Source: Myxococcales bacterium (GTDB lineage: Bacteria > Myxococcota > Myxococcia > Myxococcales > Myxococcaceae). Taken from it: a DNA stretch of 64,000 nucleotides. Within the stretch, counting starts at the first letter, position 1. Every line of letters begins with the position of its first letter. This document shows positions 1 to 8,619 of this stretch, piece by piece. Both the position numbers and the translations under genes were made by a program. A model generated the notes under the pieces. The model was not told the DNA's origin. It was given only the letters and a program-made list of their open reading frames with translations, and did not search any database. The DNA is taken from contig JACPVI010000002.1 of NCBI GenBank assembly GCA_016191815.1, positions 124,001 through 188,000 on the forward strand, read 5' to 3'.

Positions 1-24
1 GGTTCCGAGCACGCGGCCGGCGCG

Positions 25-1305
25 GTGCATTGTCCGGTCACAGGTGAGCTGGTCCAAAGCCCTGGCCTTTGCGGAGGGCGGATCGATCGTTACGAGGTGC
101 ACCAGTTGCTCGGGCTGGGCGGGTTCGGCGCCGTCTACCGCGCGCAGCACGTACACACCGGGCAAATGGTGGCGCTCAAGGTGCTCAAGCGGCAGCTCAA
201 CGCCGACGCCGGGATGCTGGACCGCCTGCTCCGGGAGGCACGCGCCGCCTCGGCGGTGGACAGCGAGCACATCGTGCGGGTGCTGGACGCCGGCGTCTCC
301 AGCGAGGGGCAGGCCTTCCTGGCGATGGAGCTGCTCGACGGGTGGGACCTCAAGGAGTTGGTGACGCGCTCCGGGCCGCTCCCGCTCATGCGCTCGGTGA
401 TGATCGTCGTTCAAGTGCTGGACGCCCTCTCCTCCGCCCACGGCAAGGGCATTGTCCATCGAGACCTCAAGCCGGCCAACGTCTTCCTGCTCCGGGTGGT
501 GAACGAGAGCGGAGTGGAGCGCGACTTCGTCAAGCTGCTCGACTTCGGCATCAGCAAGATGCACCAGGAGGGGCCGCTCAACTCCCTCACCCTCCCTGGG
601 ATGGCGATGGGCACGCCGGCCTACATGGCCTCGGAGCAGTTCGGCAGCGCGCGGGACGTGGACGCCCGCGCCGACCTCTACTCGGTGGCGGTCATCCTCT
701 ACGAGCTTGCCTCCGGCCGGCTGCCCTTCGACGCGGAGAGCTACGGCGACCTGGTCGTGAAGGTGCGGACCACCGCGCCGCCGCCGCTCGCCTCGCTGGC
801 CCCGCAGATTCCACCCGCGCTGGCGGCGGTGGTCGACCGCGGGCAGTCGCGAGAGGCCGCCTCGAGGTGGCAGAGCGCCTTCGACTTCGCGGACGCGCTC
901 CGGGCCGCCATGGGGCTGCCGCGTCCGGCGCGCCCTCCCGGCCCGAGAAAGACGCGCCCTCCCGAGGTGTCGATGGCCCAGACTTTCACGCCCACCCCGG
1001 CGGCGGTGACTCCGGCCGGGCCGATCGCGTCGCCCGTGCCGCTGAGCGCCGCGTCGCTGATGGGGGCCACCGCGCCGCCCAGCCCGTCGAACCCCGGATG
1101 GACTCCGCAGCTCGCGCGCGCCACGCCTGCGACGCCTCCGCCGCCGCTCACCGGCCCAATCTTGAACGCGCTTCCCGTTCAGCCGGTACCCCGGCCGGCG
1201 CCTCCGCCAAAGGCGGCGGCGTCCTCGCAGGCGTGGGTGTGGATCGTCGGCGTGGCGCTGGCGCTGGCGACGCTGGGCGTCTTGTTGGAGATGTGCGGGG
1301 GCTGA
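25..1305 (+). CDS. Serine/threonine protein kinase, membrane-anchored
   Basis: Hanks-type kinase that should phosphorylate Ser/Thr residues of partner proteins at the inner membrane. The glycine loop (GLGGFG) is at about residues 30-35, the ATP-binding Lys in ALKVLK at about 52, HRD at 145-147 and DFG at 173-175; the APE-like motif reads ASE. After the kinase domain comes a Pro/Ala-rich linker of about 100 residues and one C-terminal membrane helix (about 402-422), a common myxobacterial layout that leaves only a few residues outside. The GTG at 25 gives a plausible start, but the frame stays open to the left edge, so the true start may lie outside the window. Confidence 0.85.
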   Translation: MHCPVTGELVQSPGLCGGRIDRYEVHQLLGLGGFGAVYRAQHVHTGQMVALKVLKRQLNADAGMLDRLLREARAASAVDSEHIVRVLDAGVSSEGQAFLAMELLDGWDLKELVTRSGPLPLMRSVMIVVQVLDALSSAHGKGIVHRDLKPANVFLLRVVNESGVERDFVKLLDFGISKMHQEGPLNSLTLPGMAMGTPAYMASEQFGSARDVDARADLYSVAVILYELASGRLPFDAESYGDLVVKVRTTAPPPLASLAPQIPPALAAVVDRGQSREAASRWQSAFDFADALRAAMGLPRPARPPGPRKTRPPEVSMAQTFTPTPAAVTPAGPIASPVPLSAASLMGATAPPSPSNPGWTPQLARATPATPPPPLTGPILNALPVQPVPRPAPPPKAAASSQAWVWIVGVALALATLGVLLEMCGG

Positions 1306-1316
1306 GTCTCTGCGCG

Positions 1317-1395
1317 CGGCGGGCCGTCAGCGCGGGAGCTGGACCCGGTGGAGCGCCTCGTACTTCCGCCGCAGGTACTCGACGAAGCCCTCGGC
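1317..1395 (-). pseudogene. Duplicated 3' tail of M32 carboxypeptidase gene
   Basis: This stretch matches 2071-2149, the last codons and stop region of the intact carboxypeptidase gene, with about five mismatches in 79 bases. It lacks the rest of the gene. The two copies are direct repeats that bracket the nucleotidyltransferase locus at 1437-2025, as if that locus had entered with a regenerated gene tail. Confidence 0.8.
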
Positions 1396-1436
1396 GTGGC
1401 GGCACCGCCCGCGCAGGCCCGCCGCTTGCTCGCCGG

Positions 1437-1886
1437 CTAGTCTTCCTCGCCACGCTCGAGTCGTTCGATGTCGGCGAGGTCCTGCAGGCGACCACAGGCG
1501 CGCTTGTTTCTAAGCAGGTGCTCTCGCGACAGCACGGCCGTGGGAATCCCGCCGAAGCTGGCAGGGACCCGGGCCTTCCAAGCTTCCTCGAATCCGACCC
1601 CATCAACCTGGGTGAGGATGTCGATCCGGACCGGCGCAACCCCGATCTGAAAGGTCGTTCCCGGGGTGGCGAGATCCTCCTCGTAAAGATCGGTGAGCGG
1701 CGCTCCGAAGGCGGCGAGGGCTCGGTACGCACGTCCGGCGTTCTCCGGCGAGGGTCGGATCCATACGTCCAGGTCCTTCGTCGCGCGCACGTGGCCGTGA
1801 GCTGCCAGGGCGTGCGCTCCGACGACGATGTGCTCAACGCGATGGTCGGAGAACGCGCGCAACAGATCGACGAAGTCTTGGTTCAC
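1437..1886 (-). CDS. Nucleotidyltransferase-fold protein (DUF6036-like)
   Basis: A 149-residue protein with the minimal nucleotidyltransferase pattern: GAHALAAHG near residues 23-31, then TKDLDVW with the acidic pair at about 38-40 and a third acidic residue in RIDIL near 88. Such proteins are often toxin-antitoxin partners or housekeeping-free accessory genes; no substrate can be read from the sequence. Start is GTG at 1886 after a GAGGGG ribosome site. It lies between two copies of the M32 carboxypeptidase gene tail, which suggests it was acquired as a cassette. Confidence 0.7.
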   Translation of the reverse strand: MNQDFVDLLRAFSDHRVEHIVVGAHALAAHGHVRATKDLDVWIRPSPENAGRAYRALAAFGAPLTDLYEEDLATPGTTFQIGVAPVRIDILTQVDGVGFEEAWKARVPASFGGIPTAVLSREHLLRNKRACGRLQDLADIERLERGEED

Positions 1887-2025
1887 GTTCCCCCTCGGGC
1901 CGCCACGCGAGGCACTCGAGCGTCCGCTGCCAAACCGCCTCGATGCGCTCGTCTTGACCCAGCGGGGAAGCAGGCCGGCGCTCGGCTTTCACCAGCCTCG
2001 GCGCACGTGGAATGCCTTCGTTCAC
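1834..2025 (-). CDS. Small ORF upstream of nucleotidyltransferase
   Basis: A 63-residue ORF that overlaps the start of the downstream nucleotidyltransferase gene by about 50 bases. The middle part (RIEAVWQRTLECLAW) looks protein-like and could be an antitoxin-type partner, whereas the Arg-rich end is read through the next gene's start. The true end may have been lost by a frameshift. No family recognised; it may not be real. Confidence 0.3.
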   Translation of the reverse strand: MNEGIPRAPRLVKAERRPASPLGQDERIEAVWQRTLECLAWRPEGEREPRLRRSVARVLRPSR

Positions 2026-2081
2026 ACCCGCAATCTAGCAAAGCCTCGGTCGTACTGTCTGGCCGGCCTCGCGGCGGGCCA

Positions 2082-3596
2082 TCAGCGCGGGAGCTGCACC
2101 CCGTAGAGCGCCTCGTACTTCCGCCGCAGGTACTCGACGAAGTCCTCGTCGGTGAGGCCCTTGCCCGCCACGTGCCGCACTTGCTCTTCGGCGTAGCGGC
2201 GATGGCCGTCGCGGTGGATCCTCCTCCGAAGCCACTCGGTCAGCACCGAGAGCTCTCCTCGGGAGAGGCGCTCCTCGAGGCCCGGCAAGTCTCTTTGGGC
2301 CGCGGCGTAGAGGGTCGCCGAGTAGAGATTGCCGATGGTGTAGCTCGGGAAGTACCCCAGCTCCCCCCAGGCCCAGTGGATGTCCTGCAGCACGCCCTTT
2401 TCGTCCGACGGGGGCGTCACCCCGAGGAGCGCCTGCATCCTTTCGTTCCACACTCCGGGGAGGTCCGCCACCGCAAGCTCTCCGTCCAGCAGCGCCAGCT
2501 CCAGCTCGTACCGGAGCACGATGTGGAGGTTGTAAGTCACCTCGTCGGCCTCGATGCGGATGAGCGAGCGGGTGACGCGGTTGACCGCGCAGTAGAAGGC
2601 CTCCGGCTCCACCCCGCCCAGCTCCTTGGGGAACTCGGCCCGAAGGATGGGGAAGTAGTGGGCCCAGAAGGGCAAGCTTCGGCCCACCAGGTTCTCCCAC
2701 AGCCTGGACTGCGACTCGTGGATGCCCATCGATGGCGCCGCCGCCAGGGGAGTGCGGTGGTGCTCCTCGGCGTACCCCTGCTCGTAAAGCCCGTGGCCAC
2801 CTTCATGGATGACGCCGAACAGCGCGGTCATCGGGTTCGCCTCGTCGATGCGCACCGTCAGCCGCACGTCGCGAGGATGGGTGCCTCCAGTGAAGGGGTG
2901 GACGCTTCGGTCCTGCCGGCCGGCCTCGAGGTCGAAGCCCATCTCCTCGAGCAGCCTCTGGGTGAAGCGCCACTGGCGGTCGCCGTTGAAGGTCTTTCCC
3001 TCGAAGACCTGGGACGCCATGGGGTGCGGCTCCGGCGCGTCGCAGAGCGCCTGCACCATCGGCACCAGCTTCTCCTTGAGCCCGAGCAGCACCGGGGAGA
3101 GGCGCTCCACCCTCATCCCCGGCTCGTAGCCCTCGAGGAGCGCGTCGTAGCGGCGGCCTCCGTGCCCGAGGGCGTCCGCCTGCTCGCGGCGGATCCTCAC
3201 CAGCCGCTCCAGCGCCGGGCAAAAGAGAGCGAAGTCGTTCAGCTTGCGAGCCTCGCGCCACACCGGGAGCGCCTGCGACTGCGCCGCCGCCAGCTCCCGC
3301 ACCAGCTCCGGGGGCACTCGCACCGCCCGGTCGCGCTCCCAGCGGAGCACGCGGAGCATCGCCTGTTCGTCGGAGGTGAGGTCCGGGCGCGCCGCCGCGC
3401 GTTCCAAGAGCTCGCCCAGCGCGGGGTCCACCAGCTTCTCGTGGTAGAGGCCCTGGAGGCTGGAGAGCTGGCAGGCCCGCGCCGGCTCACCTTTCCTGGG
3501 GAGGTAAGTCTCCTGGTCCCAGGTGGCGAGGCCGATGATTCCGTAGAGATCCTTCAGCTCCTGCATCCGCTGCAGCAGTTTGGGGAAGCTGGTCAC
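2082..3596 (-). CDS. M32 family metallocarboxypeptidase (Taq-type)
   Basis: A 504-residue zinc carboxypeptidase of the thermostable carboxypeptidase 1 family, cytoplasmic, removing C-terminal amino acids from peptides. The zinc site HEGGH is at residues 264-268 and the rest of the family's helical fold is present (HPFTGG near 233, IHESQSRLWEN near 294). Length is normal for the family. No signal peptide. Its 3' end is duplicated at 1317-1395. The next gene, on the other strand, starts 82 bases away. Confidence 0.92.
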   Translation of the reverse strand: MTSFPKLLQRMQELKDLYGIIGLATWDQETYLPRKGEPARACQLSSLQGLYHEKLVDPALGELLERAAARPDLTSDEQAMLRVLRWERDRAVRVPPELVRELAAAQSQALPVWREARKLNDFALFCPALERLVRIRREQADALGHGGRRYDALLEGYEPGMRVERLSPVLLGLKEKLVPMVQALCDAPEPHPMASQVFEGKTFNGDRQWRFTQRLLEEMGFDLEAGRQDRSVHPFTGGTHPRDVRLTVRIDEANPMTALFGVIHEGGHGLYEQGYAEEHHRTPLAAAPSMGIHESQSRLWENLVGRSLPFWAHYFPILRAEFPKELGGVEPEAFYCAVNRVTRSLIRIEADEVTYNLHIVLRYELELALLDGELAVADLPGVWNERMQALLGVTPPSDEKGVLQDIHWAWGELGYFPSYTIGNLYSATLYAAAQRDLPGLEERLSRGELSVLTEWLRRRIHRDGHRRYAEEQVRHVAGKGLTDEDFVEYLRRKYEALYGVQLPR

Positions 3597-3678
3597 GGGG
3601 CGGATCTACCTCGACCGGAGCCTTTTGAGCCATTCGATGAGTTGCAGCCGAGCGGGGCGAGGCGTTGAATCCGCGCCG

Positions 3679-4218
3679 TTGGCCACCCGGATCCGCCTCT
3701 TCATCACCGAGGACGACGAGCGCGCCCTGCTCCGCTTCCTCTCCCGCTTCCGGCTGGAGGTGTACCCGCGCAGGGTGCCTCCGGACTGGAAGCCGTTCTT
3801 CGCCTCGGAGGAGAGCCAACCGCTCATCCCCGACGAGGCTTACTTCGCCCACGGTGAGTCGGGGCCGGTGCTGGTGGACAAGGTGAAGCGCGGGCCCGAC
3901 ATGGGCCACTGGCGCGTCGACGAGGTGCGCTCGCCGGTCATCTTCTACGAGCGCTCCTTGAAGAACGAGGAGGGCGAGCTGCTCTCCGGCCAGCTCTGGG
4001 CGGAGCTGAACTGGACGCCGCAGAAGGGCCGGAGGGACGCGGCGCCGGAGCTGTTCCGCCGCCTCTTCGGCGAGCTGGAAGGCTGGGTGAAGCGCACCTT
4101 CCGCAAGAGCGAGCCCAAGGGCTTCCTGGTGGGGCCCGCGGCGGCGAGGCTCCACAAGGAGGGGCTGGTGCTCAGGGACTCGGCCTTCCGGGGAGGGACG
4201 GTCGGCGTCCACGGGTAG
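3679..4218 (+). CDS. Hypothetical protein, conserved-looking
   Basis: About 179 residues, soluble, no recognised family. The sequence is well organised (an N-terminal RIRLFIT strand, then DDERALLRFLSRF helix and a GPVLVDKV segment), so it is probably real. I chose TTG at 3679 because the good coding character begins there; the frame stays open upstream to 3580, where the predicted residues look like read-through of the divergent promoter region. Thirty-four bases separate it from the following gene on the same strand. Confidence 0.6.
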   Translation: MATRIRLFITEDDERALLRFLSRFRLEVYPRRVPPDWKPFFASEESQPLIPDEAYFAHGESGPVLVDKVKRGPDMGHWRVDEVRSPVIFYERSLKNEEGELLSGQLWAELNWTPQKGRRDAAPELFRRLFGELEGWVKRTFRKSEPKGFLVGPAAARLHKEGLVLRDSAFRGGTVGVHG

Positions 4219-4252
4219 CGCGGATTGGGGCATGCTCGGCCCGGAGGGGCCC

Positions 4253-5110
4253 ATGTCCTGGCTCGACACCCTGGAGCAGATCCGCACCCGCGACTTCCGG
4301 AAGGCCTCCGCCAAGGAGCGTGACCGGGTGGCCCGCGACGTGGTGAACCTCTGCTCCTATGCCTGCGCGGCGGTGGCGGTCTCGCCGCTGCCGTTCTCCG
4401 ATGCCCTGCTCATGCTGCCGATCCAATCGGCGATGGTGATGACCGTGGGCCACGTCTACGGCAGGAAGCTGGACTCCTCGGCGGCCAAGGACCTCATCCT
4501 GGAGCTGGGAGCGGTGGCGGGGGTCGGCTTCCTCGCCCGCCAGGGAATCAAGGCGCTCCTGCCGGTGGTGGGCGCGCTGCTCACGGTGCCCGCGGCCTTC
4601 GCGGCGAGCTGGGGCATCGGGCGGGTGGCGATGGAGTACTTCAAGAGCCCGGGCGCCACCAAGGAGTACCTGGGGCAGGTGTTCGACGACGCCAAGCGCG
4701 AGGCGGCCTCGCTCTTCTCCCGGGAGCGGTTCGAGAGATTCAGGGCAGGGGTCGGCCGCAAGTCGAAGCGGAAGGATGGCAAGCTGACCGTCGCGCAGCT
4801 CATCGAGCGCGAGATTCCCGAGCGGCTCTCCTCCAGGGCCGAGCTGGCGGAGAGGGTGAACGCGGTGGTGCACTTCGACATCGCCGGCCCGGGCGGCGGC
4901 CAGTGGACGCTGGACCTGACCCGGAAGAAAGACTGGGTAGCGCTGGGCCTGGAGGGCGTCGCCGCGATGACCGTCCGCTGCAAGGACCGCGACCTGTTGC
5001 AGATCGCCGCGGGGAAGAAGGACCCGCAAGAGGCGGTGCTCTCCGGCGAGCTGAGCCTGGAGCCGCTCGATCTCGACCTCGCGCAGGCGATCGGCGAGCT
5101 GCTGGTGTGA
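4253..5110 (+). CDS. DUF697/SCP2-like domain protein
   Basis: About 285 residues. The first half has hydrophobic helices around residues 40-65 and 80-125 resembling the DUF697 (GTPase-associated, membrane-interacting) region, with small residues in ALLPVVGALL. The second half (LNFDI-like VVHFDIAGPGGGQWTL, then MTVRCKDRDLLQIAAGKKDPQEAVLSG) matches the pattern of a sterol-carrier-protein-2 lipid-binding domain. This suggests a membrane-associated lipid-handling protein; function is inferred. Start ATG at 4253 preferred over the ATG at 4232 because the conserved-looking sequence begins at MSWLD. Confidence 0.6.
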   Translation: MSWLDTLEQIRTRDFRKASAKERDRVARDVVNLCSYACAAVAVSPLPFSDALLMLPIQSAMVMTVGHVYGRKLDSSAAKDLILELGAVAGVGFLARQGIKALLPVVGALLTVPAAFAASWGIGRVAMEYFKSPGATKEYLGQVFDDAKREAASLFSRERFERFRAGVGRKSKRKDGKLTVAQLIEREIPERLSSRAELAERVNAVVHFDIAGPGGGQWTLDLTRKKDWVALGLEGVAAMTVRCKDRDLLQIAAGKKDPQEAVLSGELSLEPLDLDLAQAIGELLV

Positions 5111-5130
5111 CGGCGCGCGAGGCTTCTCTA

Positions 5131-6117
5131 CTAGCCCTCGCCGAGCTTGGCCTTCATCTCCGGGGTCAGCTCGCGCTCGGGGATCTTGTGCTTCACCGGC
5201 TTGAGCGACTTGAGCCAGGTGACCAGCGCGTCCATGTCCTCCTCGGTGAGCTGGGAGACGTGCCCGATCAGCAGGGACATCGGGGGAGCCATCTGCTTGC
5301 CGTCCAGCCGGTAGCCGGTGCGGAGGGCCTGCTTGAGCTGATCCGCGCTGTAGTTGCCGAGCCCGGTCTCCTCGTCGGAGGAGAGGTTCGAGGCGTGGAC
5401 CTTCCCCAGGCGCGGGTGCTCGAAGGCGAAATCGTAGCCCCCACCCATGTAGCGCTCGTCCTCCTTGCCGTAGGGCCCCTTGCCGCCCATGGAATGGCAG
5501 CTGGTGCAGTCGCCCAGCCGGCCCAGGTACTCGCCGTAGGCCACCTTGTCCTCGCGCGGCGGGGCCTTCACCTCCTTGGCCGGCGGGTGGTGAGCGACGC
5601 CCATCCCCATCATCATCCCCATCATGAAGGGGACCTCGTTCTTCGCACGCGGCTTGGGCTGCTTCACCTTGGGCACCGTGCGCAGGTAGGCCACCACCGC
5701 GCGGGCGTCGTCGTCGGACATGTACTGGTAGTTGCCGAAGGGCATGATCGGGAACATCAGCCGCCCGTCCTTGGTGACCCCGTCGCGGACGCCGCGCAAG
5801 AGCTCGTCGTCCGACCAGGAGCCCACGCCGGTCTCGATGTCGCCGCTGATGTTGGGGATCCAGATCTTCAGCCCCATGCTCGGGGCCTCGTCCACGTTGC
5901 CGCCGCCGAGGAACATGTCCGAGCGCTTGGAGTCGTAGAGCTCGCCCGAGTCGCGAGTGGTGTGGCAGGCGCCGCAGTACGTCACCTGATTGACCAGGTA
6001 CTCGCCGCGCTGGAGCCGCTCCGGCGTGGGCTCGATCACCTCCTGGGTCGTCTCACGAATGTACTTCCCGGTGCAGCCGATCGACACGCACAGCAGTAGC
6101 CCCAAGCTCCGTTTCAC
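5131..6117 (-). CDS. Di-haem cytochrome c lipoprotein
   Basis: 328 residues with two haem-binding CxxCH sites, CGACH at 48-52 and CTSCH at about 205-209, in two cytochrome-c domains; Met ligands are likely in the GNYQYM and KQMAPPM segments. The N-terminus is a lipoprotein signal with the lipobox VSIGC (Cys15), so the protein should sit in the periplasm attached to a membrane, passing electrons between respiratory or oxidative enzymes. A Met/Pro-rich linker (MMGMMMGMG) separates the domains and might bind metal. Converges with the SCP2-like gene 20 bases away. Confidence 0.88.
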   Translation of the reverse strand: MKRSLGLLLCVSIGCTGKYIRETTQEVIEPTPERLQRGEYLVNQVTYCGACHTTRDSGELYDSKRSDMFLGGGNVDEAPSMGLKIWIPNISGDIETGVGSWSDDELLRGVRDGVTKDGRLMFPIMPFGNYQYMSDDDARAVVAYLRTVPKVKQPKPRAKNEVPFMMGMMMGMGVAHHPPAKEVKAPPREDKVAYGEYLGRLGDCTSCHSMGGKGPYGKEDERYMGGGYDFAFEHPRLGKVHASNLSSDEETGLGNYSADQLKQALRTGYRLDGKQMAPPMSLLIGHVSQLTEEDMDALVTWLKSLKPVKHKIPERELTPEMKAKLGEG

Positions 6118-6156
6118 GAAGACCTCCGGTCGAGGAAAAGCGCCCCTCCGCGCGGG

Positions 6157-7788
6157 CTAGGGACTCTGGCGGGAGGGGTCCGGAAAGACAAGCCTCAACT
6201 GCGGCGCGGCCGAGAGGAACTGCAGCTCCGGGTGCTTCTCCTTGGCGTGGTCCAGCGCCCAGTCGTCGCGGAAGAGCACCAGCGGTTTCCCGTCCCGGTC
6301 TTCCACCGTCTGGCGGTTGCCTTCCCAGTCGAAGGACTTGGGGTCGAAGCTTGGGCCCACCACCCAGCGCGCGTGCGAGTAGGGGAGCCGGTCGAGCAGG
6401 ATGTCCGCCCCGTACTCGTGCTGCACCCGGTACTGGAGCACCTCGAGCTGCAGCGCCCCCACCACCCCCACGATGGGGTCCTTCATCCCCATGCCGAGCT
6501 GGTGGAAGATCTGCACCGTCCCCTCTTCGGAGAGCTGCTCGAGGCCCTTCTCCATCTGCTTGCGCCGGAGCGGATCCTTCGCCCGCACCACCGCGAAGTG
6601 CTCGGGGGAGAAGCGCGGCACGCCTTCGAACTCGAAGCCTGCGCCCTCGGCGAGGGTGTCGCCGATGCGGTACTGGCCCGGGTCGAACAGGCCGATCACG
6701 TCGCCCGGCCAGGCGTCCTCGATGGCGGTGCGCTCCGCGGCCAAGAACTGGCTGGGCTTGGCCAGGCGCACCTCCTTGCCCAGCCTGGTGTTATAGGCAG
6801 ACATCCCCTTCACGTACCGGCCCGAGACCACCCGCAGGAAGGCCACTCGGTCGCGGTGGGCCGGATCCATGTTCGCCTGGATCTTGAAGACGAAGCCGGA
6901 GAAACGAGTGTCCGCCGGCCGCACCGGCCCCTTGGTGGAGAGCCGCTCCAGCGGAGGCGGCGCCAGCGTAAGGAAGGCGTCCAGGAACGGCCGCACCCCG
7001 AAGTTGGTCATCGCGCTCCCGAAGAACAAAGGAGTGATCAGCGCCCGGTCGCACTTCTCGCGGGAGAACTCGTCTCCTCCCACGTCGAGCAGCTCGATGT
7101 CCTCCTGGAGCCTCTGGAGCTCCCGCTCGGAGAGCACCTTGCGGAGCTCCACCGAGCCCGCAGGCACCAGATGCTCCTTGACCTCTCTTTCGCCGTGGCT
7201 TTGGTCCCCCTCGAAGAGGTGGAGCACCTTGGCGCGCCGGTCGTAGACGCCGCGGAACTCGGGGCCGCTGCCGATCGGCCAGTTCATCGGGAAAGCGCGG
7301 ATGCCCAACACCTGCTCGAGCTCGTCCATCAAGGAGAGCGGCTCGCGGCCGTAGCGGTCGAGCTTGTTCACGAAGGTGAAGATGGGGATCTGCCGCATCC
7401 GGCAGACCTGGAAGAGCTTCTTGGTCTGCGGCTCCACGCCTTTGGCGGCGTCGATCAGCATCACCGCGCTGTCCGCGGCGGTGAGGGTGCGGTAGGTGTC
7501 CTCGGAGAAGTCCTGGTGGCCGGGGGTGTCGAGCAGGTTCACCGCGTGGCCGGCGTAGGGGAACTGCAAGACCGAGGAGGTCACCGAGATGCCGCGCTCC
7601 TTCTCCAGCTCCATCCAGTCGCTGGTGGCGTGGCGGCGGGCCCTCCGCGCCTTCACGCTCCCCGCGAGGTGAATGGCCCCTCCGTAGAGGAGGAGCTTCT
7701 CGGTGAGCGTGGTCTTCCCCGCGTCGGGGTGGCTGATGATGGCGAACGTGCGCCTTCGGGCGACTTCGCGCTCTAGCTCGGAGGCCAT
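6157..7788 (-). CDS. prfC: Peptide chain release factor 3
   Basis: 543-residue translational GTPase that recycles RF1/RF2 after peptide release. The GTP-binding motifs are all present: P-loop SHPDAGKT near residue 19, DTPGHQDF near 85, and NKLDR near 140; domains II and III follow in the usual order and the length is normal for RF3. Start ATG at 7788. A divergent gene begins 115 bases away, so this gene probably has its own promoter in that gap. Confidence 0.95.
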   Translation of the reverse strand: MASELEREVARRRTFAIISHPDAGKTTLTEKLLLYGGAIHLAGSVKARRARRHATSDWMELEKERGISVTSSVLQFPYAGHAVNLLDTPGHQDFSEDTYRTLTAADSAVMLIDAAKGVEPQTKKLFQVCRMRQIPIFTFVNKLDRYGREPLSLMDELEQVLGIRAFPMNWPIGSGPEFRGVYDRRAKVLHLFEGDQSHGEREVKEHLVPAGSVELRKVLSERELQRLQEDIELLDVGGDEFSREKCDRALITPLFFGSAMTNFGVRPFLDAFLTLAPPPLERLSTKGPVRPADTRFSGFVFKIQANMDPAHRDRVAFLRVVSGRYVKGMSAYNTRLGKEVRLAKPSQFLAAERTAIEDAWPGDVIGLFDPGQYRIGDTLAEGAGFEFEGVPRFSPEHFAVVRAKDPLRRKQMEKGLEQLSEEGTVQIFHQLGMGMKDPIVGVVGALQLEVLQYRVQHEYGADILLDRLPYSHARWVVGPSFDPKSFDWEGNRQTVEDRDGKPLVLFRDDWALDHAKEKHPELQFLSAAPQLRLVFPDPSRQSP

Positions 7789-7902
7789 GGGGGCGCTGGC
7801 GTGTAGCAGAAAAGCCGCCCCCGCGCTCGCCTGCCTGCCGCCCCGCGGGCTGTGCGTGCCGGCGCCGCGCCGGTGGTAGGCTCTGCCCGCGAAGAGGGGG
7901 CC

Positions 7903-8466
7903 ATGAAGAAAGTCATCGCCGGTTTCCTGATTGCAGCCGCCGCGCTGGGCGTGTTCGTCATGGGCAGGCGGACGGCCAAGTGGAGCGAGTTCCGCTGCCA
8001 GGAGTGCGGCTTCTCGGTGAGCATGCCGGGGAAGCCAGGCAAGGAGGCGGTGACCGCCAACGGCGGCCCGCTGGTCGGCACCTTCACCACCACCATGTAC
8101 TCGTCCTACCCCTGGTTCAGACTCGCCGGGACGGAGTACGGGGTCACCTACTTCGACATGCCGAGCCGGGGACCGAAGGGCGAGCCCTTGCAGTTCGACC
8201 CGGAGAAGGCCTACGCGGGCGCGAAGGAGGGCGCCCTCCAGAGCGTGAACGGGAAGCTGATCGCGGAGGCGGACTGCATCCTCTCCGGCTTGCCGGCAAA
8301 AGAGGTAGTGGTGGAGGGTCAGAAGTTCGGAAAGCGGGCCACGGTGGTGTCGCGCCTGCTCTTCAATCGAGGTCGGCTCTGGGTGCTCGTGCTCGCTCAC
8401 CCGGTCGGCAAGGACTACAGCTCGCAACGGGTCGCTTTCTTCGATTCATTCGCGTTGCTCGAGTGA
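7903..8466 (+). CDS. Hypothetical membrane-anchored protein
   Basis: 187 residues with an N-terminal membrane anchor (about residues 3-21) followed by a soluble domain exported to the periplasm. It carries a CxxC pair near residue 32 (CQECG) right after the anchor. The remainder has a mixed alpha/beta look with repeated GKPGKEAV-type segments; a PsbP/MOG1-like fold is possible but unproven. The start ATG at 7903 follows a GAGGGGGCC ribosome site. It is divergent from prfC and ends 4 bases before a possible upstream start of the Uma2 gene, suggesting coupling. Confidence 0.6.
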   Translation: MKKVIAGFLIAAAALGVFVMGRRTAKWSEFRCQECGFSVSMPGKPGKEAVTANGGPLVGTFTTTMYSSYPWFRLAGTEYGVTYFDMPSRGPKGEPLQFDPEKAYAGAKEGALQSVNGKLIAEADCILSGLPAKEVVVEGQKFGKRATVVSRLLFNRGRLWVLVLAHPVGKDYSSQRVAFFDSFALLE

Positions 8467-8619
8467 GCAATGAGCATTCGCCTCAGCCATCTCGTCATCG
8501 GCGCGGTGGCGCTGCTGGCGCTGGGCTTGGGCCTCTTTCGCCTCAGCCGTTCCCGGCGGGCCCTCGAAGCCGGGTCGAAAGCCCCTCCCGCACCGCCCAG
8601 AGGCACTAGGATCTCCGCC

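Noticed and set aside
69-3668. Very long plus-strand ORF (1199 codons) over kinase and carboxypeptidase genes
   Set aside because: It lies in the wrong frame of the kinase and antisense to the M32 gene. Its predicted protein is Arg/Ala/Gly-rich without any motif, as expected for high-GC shadow frames.
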